NCBI GenBank assembly: GCA_022414725.1
Contig: CM039462.1
Location: 182,593,657 to 182,657,656, forward strand
Source of the DNA: Microglena sp. YARC
Taxonomy: Eukaryota; Chlorophyta; Chlorophyceae; Chlamydomonadales; Chlamydomonadaceae
Length of the DNA stretch: 64,000 bases
Reading direction: 5' to 3'
Shown: positions 21,755-31,847 of the stretch, piece by piece
Layout of the letters: every line of letters starts with the position of its first letter
How positions within the stretch are numbered: position 1 is the stretch's first letter
Made by a program: the position numbers and the translations under genes
Notes under the pieces: model-generated
What the model was told of the DNA's origin: nothing
Databases searched by the model: none
Seen by the model: only the letters and a program-made list of their open reading frames with translations

Positions 21755-22990
21755 CTAATTGGAAGATGGTGTGCAGCCCAGAGTTGGCTGAGAAACCAAG
21801 TAACAATCCAGTCCATTCAAGCATGGGGGTGACTTGGAATTGGAAGATGGTGAGCAGCCCAGAGTTGGCTGAAAATCCATGTAACAGTCCAATCCAATCT
21901 AATCATGTTGGTGGCGTTCATCGTGATGGGGGCACCATCAAAGTTCTGAAGCCAGGGTTGTGGGGACGAGTCACCATGTAAGCTCTACAGCTACTCAGCT
22001 ACTCAACTACTAAGTAGGTGAGAGGGCCACCATCGGAGTTCTGATCAGGGTGTTGGGCACGAGTCACCATGCAACCTACACAGCTACTCAGCTACTGACT
22101 AGATTAGGGACCACCATCAGAGTTCTGATCAGGGTGTTGGGCACTAGTCACCATGTAAGCTACAAAGCTACTCAGCTACTAAGTAGGTGAGGGGGCCACC
22201 ATCGGAGTTCTGATCAGGGTGTTGGGCACGAGTCACCATGCAACCTACACAGCTACTCAGCTACTGACTAGATTAGGGACCACCATCAGAGTTCTGATCA
22301 GGGTGTTGGGCACTAGTCACCATGTAAGCTACAAAGCTACTCAGCTACTAAGTAGGTGAGGGGGCCACCATCGGAGTTCTGATCAGGGTGTTGGGCACGA
22401 GTCACCATGCAACCTACACAGCTACTCAGCTACTGACTAGATTAGGGACCACCATCAGAGTTCTGATCAGGGTGTTGGGCACTAGTCACCATGTAAGCTA
22501 CAAAGCTACTCAGCTACTAAGTAGGTGAGGGGGCCACCATCGGAGTTCTGATCAGGGTGTTGGGCACGAGTCACCATGCAACCTACACAGCTACTCAGCT
22601 ACTAACTAGATTAGGGACCACAATCGGAGTTCTGATCAGGTTGTTGGGCACGAGTCACCATGCAACCTATACAGCTACTCAGCTACTCAGCTACTAACTA
22701 GATTAGGGACCACCATCGGAGTTCTGATCAGGGTGTTGGGCATGAGTCACCATGTAAGCTACACAGCTACTCAGCTACTAACTAGATTAGGAACCACCAT
22801 CAGAGTTCTGATCAGGGTTTAGGGCATGAGTCACCATGTAAGCTGTACACCTACTCAGCTACCGTGTAGGTGAGAGGGCCACCATCGGAGTTCTGATCAG
22901 GGTGTTGGGCACGAGTCACCATGTAAGCTAAACAGCTACTCAGCTACTCAGCTACTAACTAGGTTAGGGACCACCATCGGAGATCTGATC
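21755..22990 (+). repeat. ~82-bp array in alternating pairs
   Basis: Units contain gagttctgatcagggtgttg, ggcacgagtcaccatg, caacctacacagctactcag and ctactgactagattaggg. Two variants (caacct/tagatta and taagct/agtaggtg) alternate to give a repeat of about 165 bp. The first, most diverged unit (about 21905-22020) reads gcaccatcaaagttctgaag. The motif caccatgtaagc resembles a splice donor, but no exon is identified. Confidence 0.88.
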
Positions 22991-23039
22991 AGGGTTTTCT
23001 TGAAGGTGCTACTTCAAGCGCAAGTGCTCAAGTATGTAC

Positions 23040-23213
23040 CAGGGTACTACTAAGCACGCGCGTTGCCGCGCTGCCTTTTGAGCCCCCTGCGCGTTACGCG
23101 CAGTTTTTTCAACCCCCTGTGGGCGCAGCGTGCAGTTTTTGCGTTTTTTTCACTACCAATTTGACGTTTGTGTGCTTTAAGCGCGGACCAATTTGGCAAG
23201 AAGTAGTACCCTG
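23040..23213 (+). mobile_element. hAT-like MITE, copy with perfect 8-bp duplication
   Basis: It begins cagggtactac, ends gtagtaccctg and is flanked on both sides by gtatgtac (23032-23039 and 23214-23221). The interior matches the 8789 and 47193 copies (tgcgcgttacgcgcag, caaccccctgtgggcgcag). It is 174 bp and non-autonomous. Confidence 0.93.
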
Positions 23214-23384
23214 GTATGTACCTTGGTGTTTTGAGGGTGCTACATTAGAGCCTGTTGGGGTCACTTTGGGGGGTCAAACAGCTTTCACTAGCACCCCAAA
23301 GGCTGCAAGTCACACCATGGTGCTAGTCACACCATGGTGCTACGAGCAGACACTGCTTCATTTCCTTTGAAAGATCCCTGGCTC

Positions 23385-23590
23385 TGAGAGGTGTGAGAAT
23401 TGCATTTTTTTGTTTTGGGGTGGTGTGTGTCCATGCGTGCATGCGTGTGTCTGCAGAAATCCAAGGTTCTAAGAGGTGTGAGAATTGCACTTTTTTGTTT
23501 CGGGGTGGTGTGCGTCCATGCGCGCATGCGTGTGTCTGCGGAAATCCAGGGATTTGGGTTCGGTTCTGAGAGGTGTGAGAATTTAAAAAA
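23385..23590. repeat. Two to three ~85-bp units
   Basis: gaggtgtgagaattgcattt, tttgttttggggtggtgtg and catgcgtgtgtctgcagaaa repeat with slight changes. The last unit is partial. Confidence 0.85.
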
Positions 23591-23689
23591 TGCGTCTCTT
23601 TCTTTGTGTAGCACTTCGGCTGGGATTAGGGATTAGAGTTTAGGATTTAAAACCCCAGACCCTAAAAATGCTTCCCTATCAGCGTGTAG

Positions 23690-25010
23690 CACAGTGGCTG
23701 GCTCAGGGAGCTGCCTAGAAGCTGCTGCTTGCCACTTGCCGCCACTTCCCTTTCAGTGTGTAGCACAGTGGCTGGCTCAGGGAGCTGCCTAGAAGCTGCT
23801 GCTTGCCACTTGCCGCCACTTCCCTTTCAGTGTGTAACACAGTGGCTGGCTCAGGGAGCTGCCTAGAAGCTGCTGCTTGCCACTAGCCGCCACTTCCCTT
23901 TCAGTGTGTAGCACAGTGGCTGGCTCAGGAAGCTGCCTAGAAGCTGCTGCTTGCCACTAGCCACCACTTCCCTTTTAGTGTGTAGCACAGTCGCTGCCTC
24001 AGGGAGATGCATAGAAGCCACTAACAAAATCCCAATAAAAAAATCCAGGCTATTTCAGGCCATTTGGGCTAGAAGCTGCTAACCAAATCTCAGACGAAAA
24101 TACCAGGCTATTTCAGGCTATTTGGGTCTAGAAGCTGCTAACAAAAGGCCAAACGAAAAGCTATGGCCAGCATATGAGGTCTGAAAGGTGACATAATGTA
24201 AAAAGGATTCCCTTTCAGAGCGTTGCTGAGTAGCTGAGTAGCTGTGTAGCTGATTCCCTTTCAGAGTGTTGCTGAGTAGCTGAGTAGCTGCGTAGCTGAT
24301 TCCCTTTCAGAGTGTTGCTGTGTAGCTGTGTAGCTGAATCCCTTTCAGAGTGTTGCTGAGTAGCTCAGTAGCTGTGTAGCTGAATCTCTTTTAGAGTGTT
24401 GCTGAGTGATCCTGTAGGTCGCTCATAGCTTTTCTTTTAAGCTACGAGCAGCAGCTGCTAGCCAGCTCCCTGAGCCAACCACTGGGCTAAGCCCCAAGAT
24501 TTCAACAGTGCTGGAGAGCCGATTCTATCAGCTTCCAGATGCACTAGGTTGCTATAGGTTTGGCTGGCTCGCAAGCCAGTGTAGCTGCCTGGAAGCTGCT
24601 GCCCATAGCCGAAAATAAAAGCTAAAGGGTAGCTGCCTATAAGCTGCTGCCCATAGCCGAAAATAAAAGCTATAGGGTAGCTGCCTAGAAGCTGCTGCCC
24701 ATAGCCGAAAATAAAAGCTATAGGGTAGCTGCCTAGAAGCTGCTGCACATAGCCGAAAATAAAAGCTATAGGGTAGCTGCCTAGAAGCTCCTGCCCGTAG
24801 CCAAAAAAATAAAAGCGATGGGGTAGCTGCCTAGAAGCTGCTGCCCATAGCCCAAAATAAAAGCTAAAGGGTAGCTGCCTAGAAGCTGCTGCCCATAGCC
24901 GAAAATAAAAGCGATGGGGTAGCTGCCTGACTGTAGCTTTCAAGTCTCTACCTCCCTGTTTCTTTTTGGACTACCCGTGGCAGCTTCTAGGCAGCTCCCT
25001 TTAAATTTCC
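23690..25010. repeat. Complex array of gctgcctagaagctgctgc units
   Basis: Three sub-arrays. 23690-24010 has five units of about 75 bp (gtgtagcacagtggctggct, cagggagctgcc). 24195-24410 has five units of about 45 bp (gattccctttcagagtgttg, ctgagtagctg). 24585-24930 has seven units of about 49 bp (ggtagctgcctagaagctgc, tgcccatagccgaaaataaa). The core gctgcctagaagctgctg is dispersed elsewhere (12810, 25110, 30910, 31050, 33370), in both orientations. Confidence 0.9.
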
Positions 25011-25274
25011 TTGCGCCACACATAAAGCTAGCTCGTATGCCTAAACTTATGAACTTATAAACTTATAAAATTATGCAGCTGAAAGCCTTGGGACTGGCCC
25101 AGTGGCTAGCTCATGGAGCTGACGGGAAGCTGCCATGCTTAGCTCCAAAAGAAACACTAGTCTACCTATATCTTCCGCTCAGAGAATGAACATGCTGATT
25201 CATGTGGCTGTTTCACTCTGTCGCATTTTTGCTAGGTTACTTCACTTTGTCTGTTTTTCTTCTCTCTCATTTAA

Positions 25275-25965
25275 ATGACCAGCGCCAGCAGCTTCACGAC
25301 CTCTACCGTAGGGGGCCTGCCCTTTGCTCCCCTCAGCCAGCAAAGCTTAACGAGGCTGGCCAGGTGGAGCAGCTTCACGATCTCTCCAGTGGACGGTCGG
25401 GCCTTGGCCTCCTGTTGCCAGCAAAGCTTAACGAGGCTGGCCAGGTGGAGCAGCTTCACGATCTCTCCAGTGGACAGTCGGGCCTTGGCCTCCTGTTGCC
25501 AGCAAAGCTTAACGAGGCTGGCCAGGTGGAGCAGCTTCACGATCTCTCCAGTGGACGGTCGGGCCTTGGCCTCCTGTTGCCAGCAAAGCTTAACGAGGCT
25601 GGCCAGGTGGAGCAGCTTCAGGCGGCTGTTAACCTCTGAGCATTCTTCTGCTCTCTCATTTTGATGATCAGCGCCAGCATCTTCACGATCTCTCCAGTTG
25701 ACGGCCGGGCCTTAGCCTCTTGCTGCCAGCAAACCTTAATGTGGCTGGCCAGGTGGAGCAGCTTCACTCGGCTCACTGCACCTGCTTCATGAGAAAGTGC
25801 CAGAAATCCTGGAGGATGTTCATGTGGCTGTCAACCTCTGAGCCTTTTTCTGCTCTCTCATTTTGATGATCAGCGCCAGCATCTTCACGATCTCTACAGT
25901 GGACGGCCGGGCCTTGGCCTCCTGCTGCCAGCGAGGCTTAACGAGGCTGGCCAGGTGGAGCAGCT
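25275..25965 (-). repeat. Tandem copies of the kinase C-lobe exon end
   Basis: On the minus strand four 81-bp units at about 25290-25620 encode LLHLASLVKLCWQQEAKARP then STGEIVK in the same open frame. Two longer, more diverged copies (about 25660-25760 and 25850-25960) also carry the following ALIIKMREQK. They descend from the terminal kinase exon at 25966-26194, where the sequence is SLIKDCWQQEAKARPSTGEI. The copies lie downstream of the natural stop codon, so they are probably untranslated. Confidence 0.85.
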
Positions 25966-26194
25966 TCATGTGGCTGTTAACCTCTGTGCGTTTTTCTGCT
26001 CTCTCATTTTGATGATCAGTGCCAGCAGCTTCACGATCTCTCCAGTGGACGGCCGGGCCTTGGCCTCCTGCTGCCAGCAATCCTTGATGAGGCTGGCCAG
26101 GTCTTCAGGGCAGCGCTCAACATCCTCAGGCAGCTCTGGCCTGAGCCCTTTGTATACAACGTTGTAAATGATGCCCATGTTGTTGCTGCCATAC
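25966..26194 (-). CDS. Protein kinase, last exon (subdomains X-XI)
   Basis: It starts after acceptor aacaactccag and completes the Trp codon begun by the preceding exon: MPW then YGSNNMGIIYNVVYKGLRPE. It carries the C-lobe signature LASLIKDCWQQEAKARPSTG with the CW and RP residues conserved in TKL/Tyr-like kinases, followed by EIVKLLALIIKMREQ. A TGA ends it at 25966. The acceptor edge is copied once at 26690-26760 and the C-terminal part is amplified downstream. Confidence 0.85.
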
Positions 26195-26204
26195 CTGGAG
26201 TTGT

Positions 26205-27625
26205 TATGTTGTGTTGTGTTGGTTGTGTTGGTTGTATTGTGATGTGTTGTGTGGCATTGTGTTGTGTTTGTTGTGATGTGTTTGTTGTGATGTGTTGTGT
26301 GGAATTGTGTTGTGTTTGTTGTGATGTGTTTGTTGTGATGTGTTGTGTGGCATTGTGTTGTGTTTGTTGTGATGTGTTTGTTGTGATGTGTTGTGTGGCA
26401 TTGTGTTGTGTTTGTTGTGATGTGTTTGTTGTGATGTGTTGTGTGGCATTGTGTTGTGTTTGTTGTGATGTGTTTGTTGTGATGTGTTGTGTGGCATTGT
26501 GTTGTGTTTGTTGTGATGTGTTTGTTGTGATGTGTTGTGTGGCATTGAGTTGTGTTTGTTGTGATGTGTTTGTCTTGATGTGTTGTGTGGCATTGTGTTG
26601 TGTTTGTTGTGATGTGTTTGTTGTGATGTGTTGTGTGGCATTGTGTTGTGTTTGTTGTGATGTGTTTGTTGTTTATTGTTTGTAGTGCTATCCTCTGGCC
26701 TGAGCCAGTTGTAAACAACATTGTATATGATGCCTATGTTGTTGCTGCCATACCTGGAGTTGTTATGTTGTGTTGTGTTGTGTTGTGTTGTGTTTGATGC
26801 GATGTGTTTGATGTGATGTGTTGTGTTGTGTTGTGTTTGATGTGATGTGTTTGTTGTGTTGTGTTTGATGTGATGTGTTGTGTTTGATGTGATGTATTTG
26901 TTGTGTTGTGTGGCGTTGTGATTGATGTGATGTGTTTGTTGTGTTGTGTTGTGTTGCGTTGTGTTGTGTTGTGTTGTGTTTGATGTGATATGTTTGTTGT
27001 GTTGTGTTGTGTTGTGTTTGATGTGATGTGTTGTGTTTGTTGTGTTGTGTTGTGTTTGATGTGTTGTGTTGTGTTGTGTTTGATGTGTTTGTTGTGTTGT
27101 GTTGTGTTTGATGTGATGTGTTGTGTTGTGTTTGATGTGATGTGTTTGTTGTGTTGTGTTGTGTTGTGTTTGATGTGATGTGTTTGTTGTGTTGTGTTTG
27201 ATGTGTTGTGTTGTGTTTGATGTGTTTGATGTGTTTGTTGTGTTGTGTTGTGTTTGATGTGATGTGTTGTGTTGTGTTGTGTTTGATGTGATGTGTTTGT
27301 TGTGCTGTGTTGTGTTGTGCTTGATGTGATGTGTTGTGTTGTGTTGTGTTTGATGTGATGTGTTGTGTTGTGTTGTGTTTGATGTGTTTTGTTGTGTTTG
27401 TTTGTGTTTGATGTGTGTTGTGTTGTGTTGCGTTTGATGTGATGTGTTGTGTTGTGTTGTGTTTGATGTGTTTGTTGTGTTGTGTTGTGTTGTGTTTGAT
27501 GTGTTTGTTGTGTTGGTTTGTGTTTGATGTGATGTGTTTGTGTTGTGTTGTGTTTGATTTGATGTGTTTGTTGTGTTGTGTTGTGTGGCGTTGTGATGTA
27601 TTGTGTTTGTTGTGCTTGTGTTGTG
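26205..27625 (-). repeat. TTGTG-rich intron arrays with an exon-edge copy
   Basis: 26205-26680 has nine units of about 54 bp (tgttgtgtttgttgtgatgt, gtttgttgtgatg). 26690-26760 is a copy of the last exon's first about 65 bases plus its acceptor; it would encode YGSNNIGIIYNVVYNWLRPE. 26760-27625 is a ttgtg/tgatg array. All of this is intron sequence; Asn/Thr/His-rich frames here are compositional. Confidence 0.88.
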
Positions 27626-28010
27626 GCTGGTTGGATTGTGTATAGCCTGGGCCCCTTTCAATATGACAGGTTGTCAGGTTCAGACTGTAAAACCGGCGTG
27701 GCGAAAATTCAAAATTGTACCAGCTGGGTAGAAAGACTTTGTGTTGTTGTGTTGTTGTGTTGTTGCTGTGTTGTGTTTGTTGTGTTGTTGTTCGGTTGTT
27801 GTTGTGTGGTGTGTGTGTTGTGTTGTTGTTGTTGTGTTGTTGTTGTTGTGTTGTTGTTGTGTTGTGTTTGTTCTGTTGTTGTTGTGTGGTGTTTGTTGTT
27901 GTGATGTTGTTGTGTTGTCTTTGTGCCGTTGTTGTATTATTGTTGTTGTGTTGATATTGCTGTGTTGTGTTTGTTGTGTTTGTTCTGTTTGTTATGTGAA
28001 GTTGTGTTGT
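27626..28010 (-). other. Kinase intron, unique island and TTG-rich tract
   Basis: 27640-27735 is non-repetitive, but no exon or family was recognised. 27740-28010 is ttg-rich low-complexity DNA. Confidence 0.6.
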
Positions 28011-28011
28011 T

Positions 28012-28145
28012 GTGTTGTGTTCCCACATGGTGATAACCCCCCCCCCCCCCCCTCCCCCCCCCCCACCACCACCACACCACCACACCAGCATGCACCAGGG
28101 CATGTGCTGCATCAGCATCTCCTACAAGATGATAGCCTTCCCACC
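28012..28145 (-). repeat. Degenerate copies of the catalytic exon 3' edge
   Basis: 28085-28140 on the minus strand gives AIIL, a stop, then EMLMQHMPWC, against [14 protein letters not shown] in the real exon. A shorter copy (VITMWE) lies at 28018-28040, separated by poly-C. Both lie downstream of the real donor at 28296. Confidence 0.75.
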
Positions 28146-28296
28146 CCCCCACACCCGCTACGCCCCACCACCCCACACCTCCTCCATCCGCCCAAACACA
28201 CACACACCGCCCCAAACACACACACCCCACCCCCACGCCCGACCAACCACACACCCCAAACACACACACCACCCACACGCCCTAACCACCACGCAC

Positions 28297-28584
28297 CAGG
28301 GCATCTGCTGTGTCAGCATCTCCCACATGATGATAGCCCACGAGTAGACATCGGCTTTAGGAGTGATCGTCGACTCCTGAAAGCACTCGGGCGCCATGTA
28401 CGCCACTGTGCCAGCATCCGGAGTCTTGGTGGTGAGGTTGCTGGTGAGCTTGAATCGCGCCATCCCGAAATCGGTGATCTTGGCTTGCTTGTTTTGATCC
28501 ATCAACACATTGGCCGGCTTTAGGTCTCGATGAATGATGGTCGGGTGCAAGTGGAACAGCCCCATGGCAATGTCTTTGCCAATC
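28297..28584 (-). CDS. Protein kinase, catalytic exon (subdomains VIb-IX)
   Basis: It starts after acceptor ctctgtag in the second phase, so the preceding ...DDCL joins to [15 protein letters not shown]. It contains [14 protein letters not shown] (catalytic Asp and Lys of Ser/Thr kinases), KITDFGMAR (metal-binding Asp), GTVAYMAPE (activation-segment end) and [14 protein letters not shown]. All catalytic residues are present, so the enzyme is predicted active. It ends ATGCCCTG before gtgcgtgg, a split Trp codon completed by the next exon. TKL/MAP3K-like assignment rests on WAIIMWEML and the CW...RP C-lobe. Confidence 0.92.
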
Positions 28585-28589
28585 CTACA

Positions 28590-28796
28590 GAGGGGTAAGT
28601 TGTTGTTGTTGTTGGTGGTGGTGGTGGTGGTGGTGGTAGTGGTGGTGGGCTTGTTGTTGTTGATTGTTGTTTTGTTGTTGTTGTTGTTGTTGTTGTTGCC
28701 ATTTCTGGGATTGTTGTTGGACGTGTTGGTGTTAATTGTTGTTGTTATTAGTTGTTGTTGCTGGACATGTTGTTGGACATGTTGTTGTTGGAGTTG

Positions 28797-28828
<32 letters not shown>

Positions 28829-28901
28829 AGTAGCTGGACTTATTGTTGGACATGTTGATTGTTGTTGTTTTTGTTGTTGTTGTTGTTTGTTGTTGTTGAC
28901 A

Positions 28902-28932
<31 letters not shown>

Positions 28933-28933
28933 G

Positions 28934-28969
<36 letters not shown>

Positions 28970-29265
28970 GCTGGACTTGTTGTTGGACATGTTGTTGTTG
29001 TTGCTGGACTTGTTGTTGGACATGCTGTTGTTGTTGTTGTTGGTGGTGTTGTTGTTGGTGTTGTTGCTGCTGGACTTGTTGTTGGACATGTTGTTGGAGT
29101 TGATTGTTGTTGATTGTTGTTGTTGTTGCTGGACTTGTTGTTGGACTTGTTGTTGGACATGTTGTTGTTGTTGTTGCTGTTGTTGTTGCTGCTGCTAGGC
29201 TTGTTGTTGGACGTGTTGGTGTTAGTGTTGTTGTTGGACTCTTGGGTTGAACATTAGGTGTTGGT
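28590..29265 (-). repeat. (TTG)n intron with ctggacttgttgttggacat units
   Basis: Nearly pure ttg/gtt trinucleotide repeat broken by ctggacatgttgttggacat-like segments. Intronic. Leu/Cys/Asn-rich frames are compositional. Confidence 0.93.
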
Positions 29266-29300
29266 GATGGTCTTGATGAATGATGGTCGGTAGGCCACTA
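29266..29300 (-). repeat. Short copy of the catalytic exon 5' part
   Basis: About 25 bases (tcttgatgaatgatggtcgg) match the [14 protein letters not shown] bases near 28521-28547. It is an isolated copy on the acceptor side of that exon. Confidence 0.6.
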
Positions 29301-29329
29301 GTTAAGGTCTCAGGCCCCCAAATTTGATT

Positions 29330-29546
29330 GATTGTTTACATGGCTTTTTCAGCCAACTCGGCTGCTCACCGTCTCCCAATTGTAAACCCCAAACGAAGTT
29401 GTCTTGTTGGCCCCAGCACAAGTGGTGTTGTCTTGTTGGCCCCAGTGCAAGCGAAGGTGTCTTGTTGCCCCCAGTGCAAGGGAAGGTGTCTTGTTGGCCC
29501 CAGTGCAATGCAACACTTGACACTTACACTTAACAACACTAGGGCA

Positions 29547-29578
<32 letters not shown>

Positions 29579-29650
29579 CATACATACAAACATACATACA
29601 TACATACATACATACACACAGACAGACAACACTGGCGCTTTACAGCACTT
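29330..29650. repeat. gtcttgttggccccagtgca array and (CATA)n microsatellite
   Basis: 29396-29515 has four units of about 33 bp. 29545-29625 is a catacatacata microsatellite. 29338-29380 resembles 13140-13195 (tttttcagccaactc...gctcaccgtc). All lie within the kinase intron. Confidence 0.88.
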
Positions 29651-29654
29651 GGAG

Positions 29655-30520
29655 CATACTCACATAAGACAGTCGTCCAGTGACAGGGGGTCCCCCGCAT
29701 GCGCCACATTACTTAGGTCCTTGTCCATTAGCTCCTCTACAATGAACACGGTCACCCACACGGTCACCCACACAGTCAGCCGCATGTGCCACATTACTTA
29801 GGTCCTTGCCCATAAGGGTGTTGCACATACATACATACATACATTCATGCATACATACGTGCATACATCACTAGGGTTTAGGGTTTAGGGCAGCACACTC
29901 ACATAAGGCAGTCGTCCAGTGACAGTGGGTCCCCTGCATGCGACACTTGACACTTGACACTTTACTGCACTAGGACTGACAGATAGCACTAGGAGCACAC
30001 TCACATAAGGCAGTCACCAGTGACAGGGGTCCCCTGCATGCGACACTTGACACTGCCACTTTACTGCACTAGGACAGACAGATAGCACAAGGAGCACACT
30101 CACATAAGGCAGTCGTCAAGTGACAGGGGGTCCCCCTGCATGCGACTCTTGACACTTGCCACTGCCACTTAACTGCACTAGGACAGACAGATAGCACAAG
30201 GAGCACACTCACACAAGGCAGTCACCAGTGACAGGGGTCCCCTGCATGCGACACTTGACACTGCCACTTTACTGCACTAGGACAGACAGATAGCACTAGG
30301 AGCACACTCACACAAGGCAGTCGTCCAGTGACAGGGGGTCTACCACTTGCCACACTTGACACTTGACACTGCCACTTTACTGCATTAGGACAGACAGATA
30401 GCACTAGGGGAACACTCACATAAGGCAGTCGTCCAGTGACAGGGCCCCCCCTGCATGCGACACTTGACACTTGACACTGCCACTTTACTGCACTAGGACA
30501 GACAGATAGCACTAAGAGCA
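29655..30520 (-). repeat. Donor-edge array of the VAVK exon
   Basis: Seven copies of the exon end (GDPLSLDDCL and its gtgagt donor) at about 100-110-bp spacing. The farthest copy (29668-29752) is the longest and would still encode VFIVEELMDKDLSNVAHAG. Others keep about 40 exon bases. Spacers repeat gacacttgacactgccactt and actgcactaggacagacaga. The motif agggtttagggtttaggg (29875-29892) is a short telomere-type run. Confidence 0.9.
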
Positions 30521-30527
30521 CACTCAC

Positions 30528-30796
30528 ATAAGGCAGTCGTCCAGTGACAGGGGGTCCCCTGCATGCGCCACATTGCTTAGGTCCTTATCCATAAGCTCCT
30601 CCACAATGAACACGGTGGGAGGGGCCACGGAGCCGCCGTAGAAGCGCACGATGTTAGGATGCCTCACCCGGCTCAATATCTTAGCCTCTTGCTGCAAGGT
30701 CTCTAATGCCTTGGTTTGCTCTGGTCCATCGACGACTTGAAACTTCTGTGCAAACTTGACTGCCACATCCATTCCCAAGTACTGCCCTTTGAACAC
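30528..30796 (-). CDS. Protein kinase, N-lobe exon (subdomains II-V)
   Basis: It starts after acceptor cacccacag in phase 0 and encodes VFKGQYLGMDVAVKFAQKF (VAVK lysine for ATP), then the alpha-C helix with its Glu (QQEAKILSRVRHPNIVRFYG), the hinge VFIVEELMDKDL and SLDDCL. It is 269 bases and ends in a split codon before gtgagtgtg that the catalytic exon completes. It must receive a glycine loop from an upstream microexon. Confidence 0.92.
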
Positions 30797-31043
30797 CTGT
30801 GGGTGTGGGCGTTGGGGCGCGGGTGTGGTTGCGGGAGAGGGTGTGGGGATTTAGATACCCCTTGACTGTAAAAATACACAAATGCACAGCAGGGCGTTTC
30901 TTTTCCGCTTTGCTCAGCAGCTTCTAGGCAGCTTCCCTAGCCAGCCACTGCGCTACACCCAACAAGTTCAGCAGTTCTGGACAGCTGGTCGCGTGAGCTT
31001 GCAGGTGCAGTAGGAGGAGTTAGGTCTGGCTGGACAGAATGTC

Positions 31044-31090
31044 AGGAGAGCTGCCTAGAAGCTGTGCAGCAGCTTCTAGGCAGCTCTCCT
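31044..31090. repeat. 21-bp perfect hairpin in kinase intron
   Basis: aggagagctgcctagaagct-g (31044-31064) and its exact complement (31070-31090) around tgcag. It is an inverted pair of the dispersed gctgcctagaagctg element, 16 bases from the nearest glycine-loop cassette. Confidence 0.9.
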
Positions 31091-31105
31091 AACTTGCACA
31101 CATAC

Positions 31106-31134
31106 CTTACCATAGGCTTTCACCCAGGACGAGA
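31106..31134 (-). pseudogene. Glycine-loop cassette 1 (frameshifted)
   Basis: Between acceptor ttttttacag and donor gtatgtgtg. It resembles LGE-x-AYGK but is two bases short in the middle (gaaagcc instead of gaaggagcc), which breaks the loop frame. It is the closest cassette to the N-lobe exon. Confidence 0.6.
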
Positions 31135-31169
31135 CTGTAAAAAAACAAGTTAGACAAACTCACACACAC

Positions 31170-31196
31170 CTCACCGTAGGATCCAACACCCTGGAC
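31170..31196 (-). CDS. Glycine-loop microexon (GVGSYGEV), best candidate
   Basis: 27 bases, nine codons, between acceptor ttactgtcag and donor gtgtgtgtg. It encodes VQGVGSYGE, which continues directly into VFKGQYLG of the exon at 30796. That gives the canonical G-x-G-x-x-G-x-V ATP-binding loop in phase 0 on both sides. Of seven related cassettes it is the only short one that keeps all three glycines and the frame. Confidence 0.65.
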
Positions 31197-31273
31197 CTGA
31201 CAGTAAAAAGGATTAAAATATATAATTAAACAATTAAAATACACAAATACAAATCAGATACACACACACATAC

Positions 31274-31633
31274 CTGCCTGTAAGCTCCTTCACCCAGGAC
31301 TTGGCAAGTAAGAAACAATTAAAATAAATAATTAAATAATTAATAAATAAATAAATAGCAATTCAGATGCAAAAACACACACACAACGTCTGCACGTTAC
31401 CTCCTTCACCCAGGAGTTGACAGGAAAAACAATGAAAACAAAGAAATAAATACAGTTACACCAAACTCAGCCCCGATAAGAGATACACACACATGCCTGC
31501 CTGTAAGCTCCTTCACCCACGGGACTTGGCAGTAAAAACAATGCAATAATAGATTAATTAAAACATTAAATAAATAAATACAAGTCAGATACACACAAAC
31601 ATACCTGCCAGTAAGCTCCTCACCCAGGATGAT
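31274..31633 (-). repeat. Glycine-loop cassettes 3-6
   Basis: Four more cassettes about 105 bp apart. 31274-31299 (acceptor ccaag, donor gtatgtgtg) reads LGEGAYRQ, with the third Gly replaced by Arg. About 31400-31418 reads LGEGG before gtaacg. 31497-31524 has one extra base and a gc donor. About 31605-31633 has lost one base. Spacers are AT-rich with aattaaataaat runs. They are alternative microexons or decaying copies. Confidence 0.75.
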
Positions 31634-31847
31634 AGTCAAATCAATAAAACACCAATTATAAATTAAATAAGAAAGAAAAGAAAGAAGGAAGAGAAAGAAA
31701 GAAAGAAGAGAAAGTAGAAGAAGAAAGAAAGAAAAGACAGCTTGTGATAAAAAACAGCTTGTGGCCTCCCCACATAGCGTTTGATGAGCGGCCCCCGAAT
31801 AAAGACATTAAAAAATGATACAACACACATACACTACACTGCCCGTA

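Noticed and set aside
25275..25960. Separate tandem kinase genes
   Set aside because: Only the subdomain XI segment is repeated; no catalytic motifs accompany the copies.
26204..29200. Long Asn/Thr/His/Gln-rich and Leu/Val/Cys-rich open frames
   Set aside because: They run through TTGTG and TTG repeats between in-phase kinase exons, so they are intron sequence.
29873..29893. Telomere
   Set aside because: Only two to three agggttt units, inside a gene's intron. It is at most an interstitial fragment.
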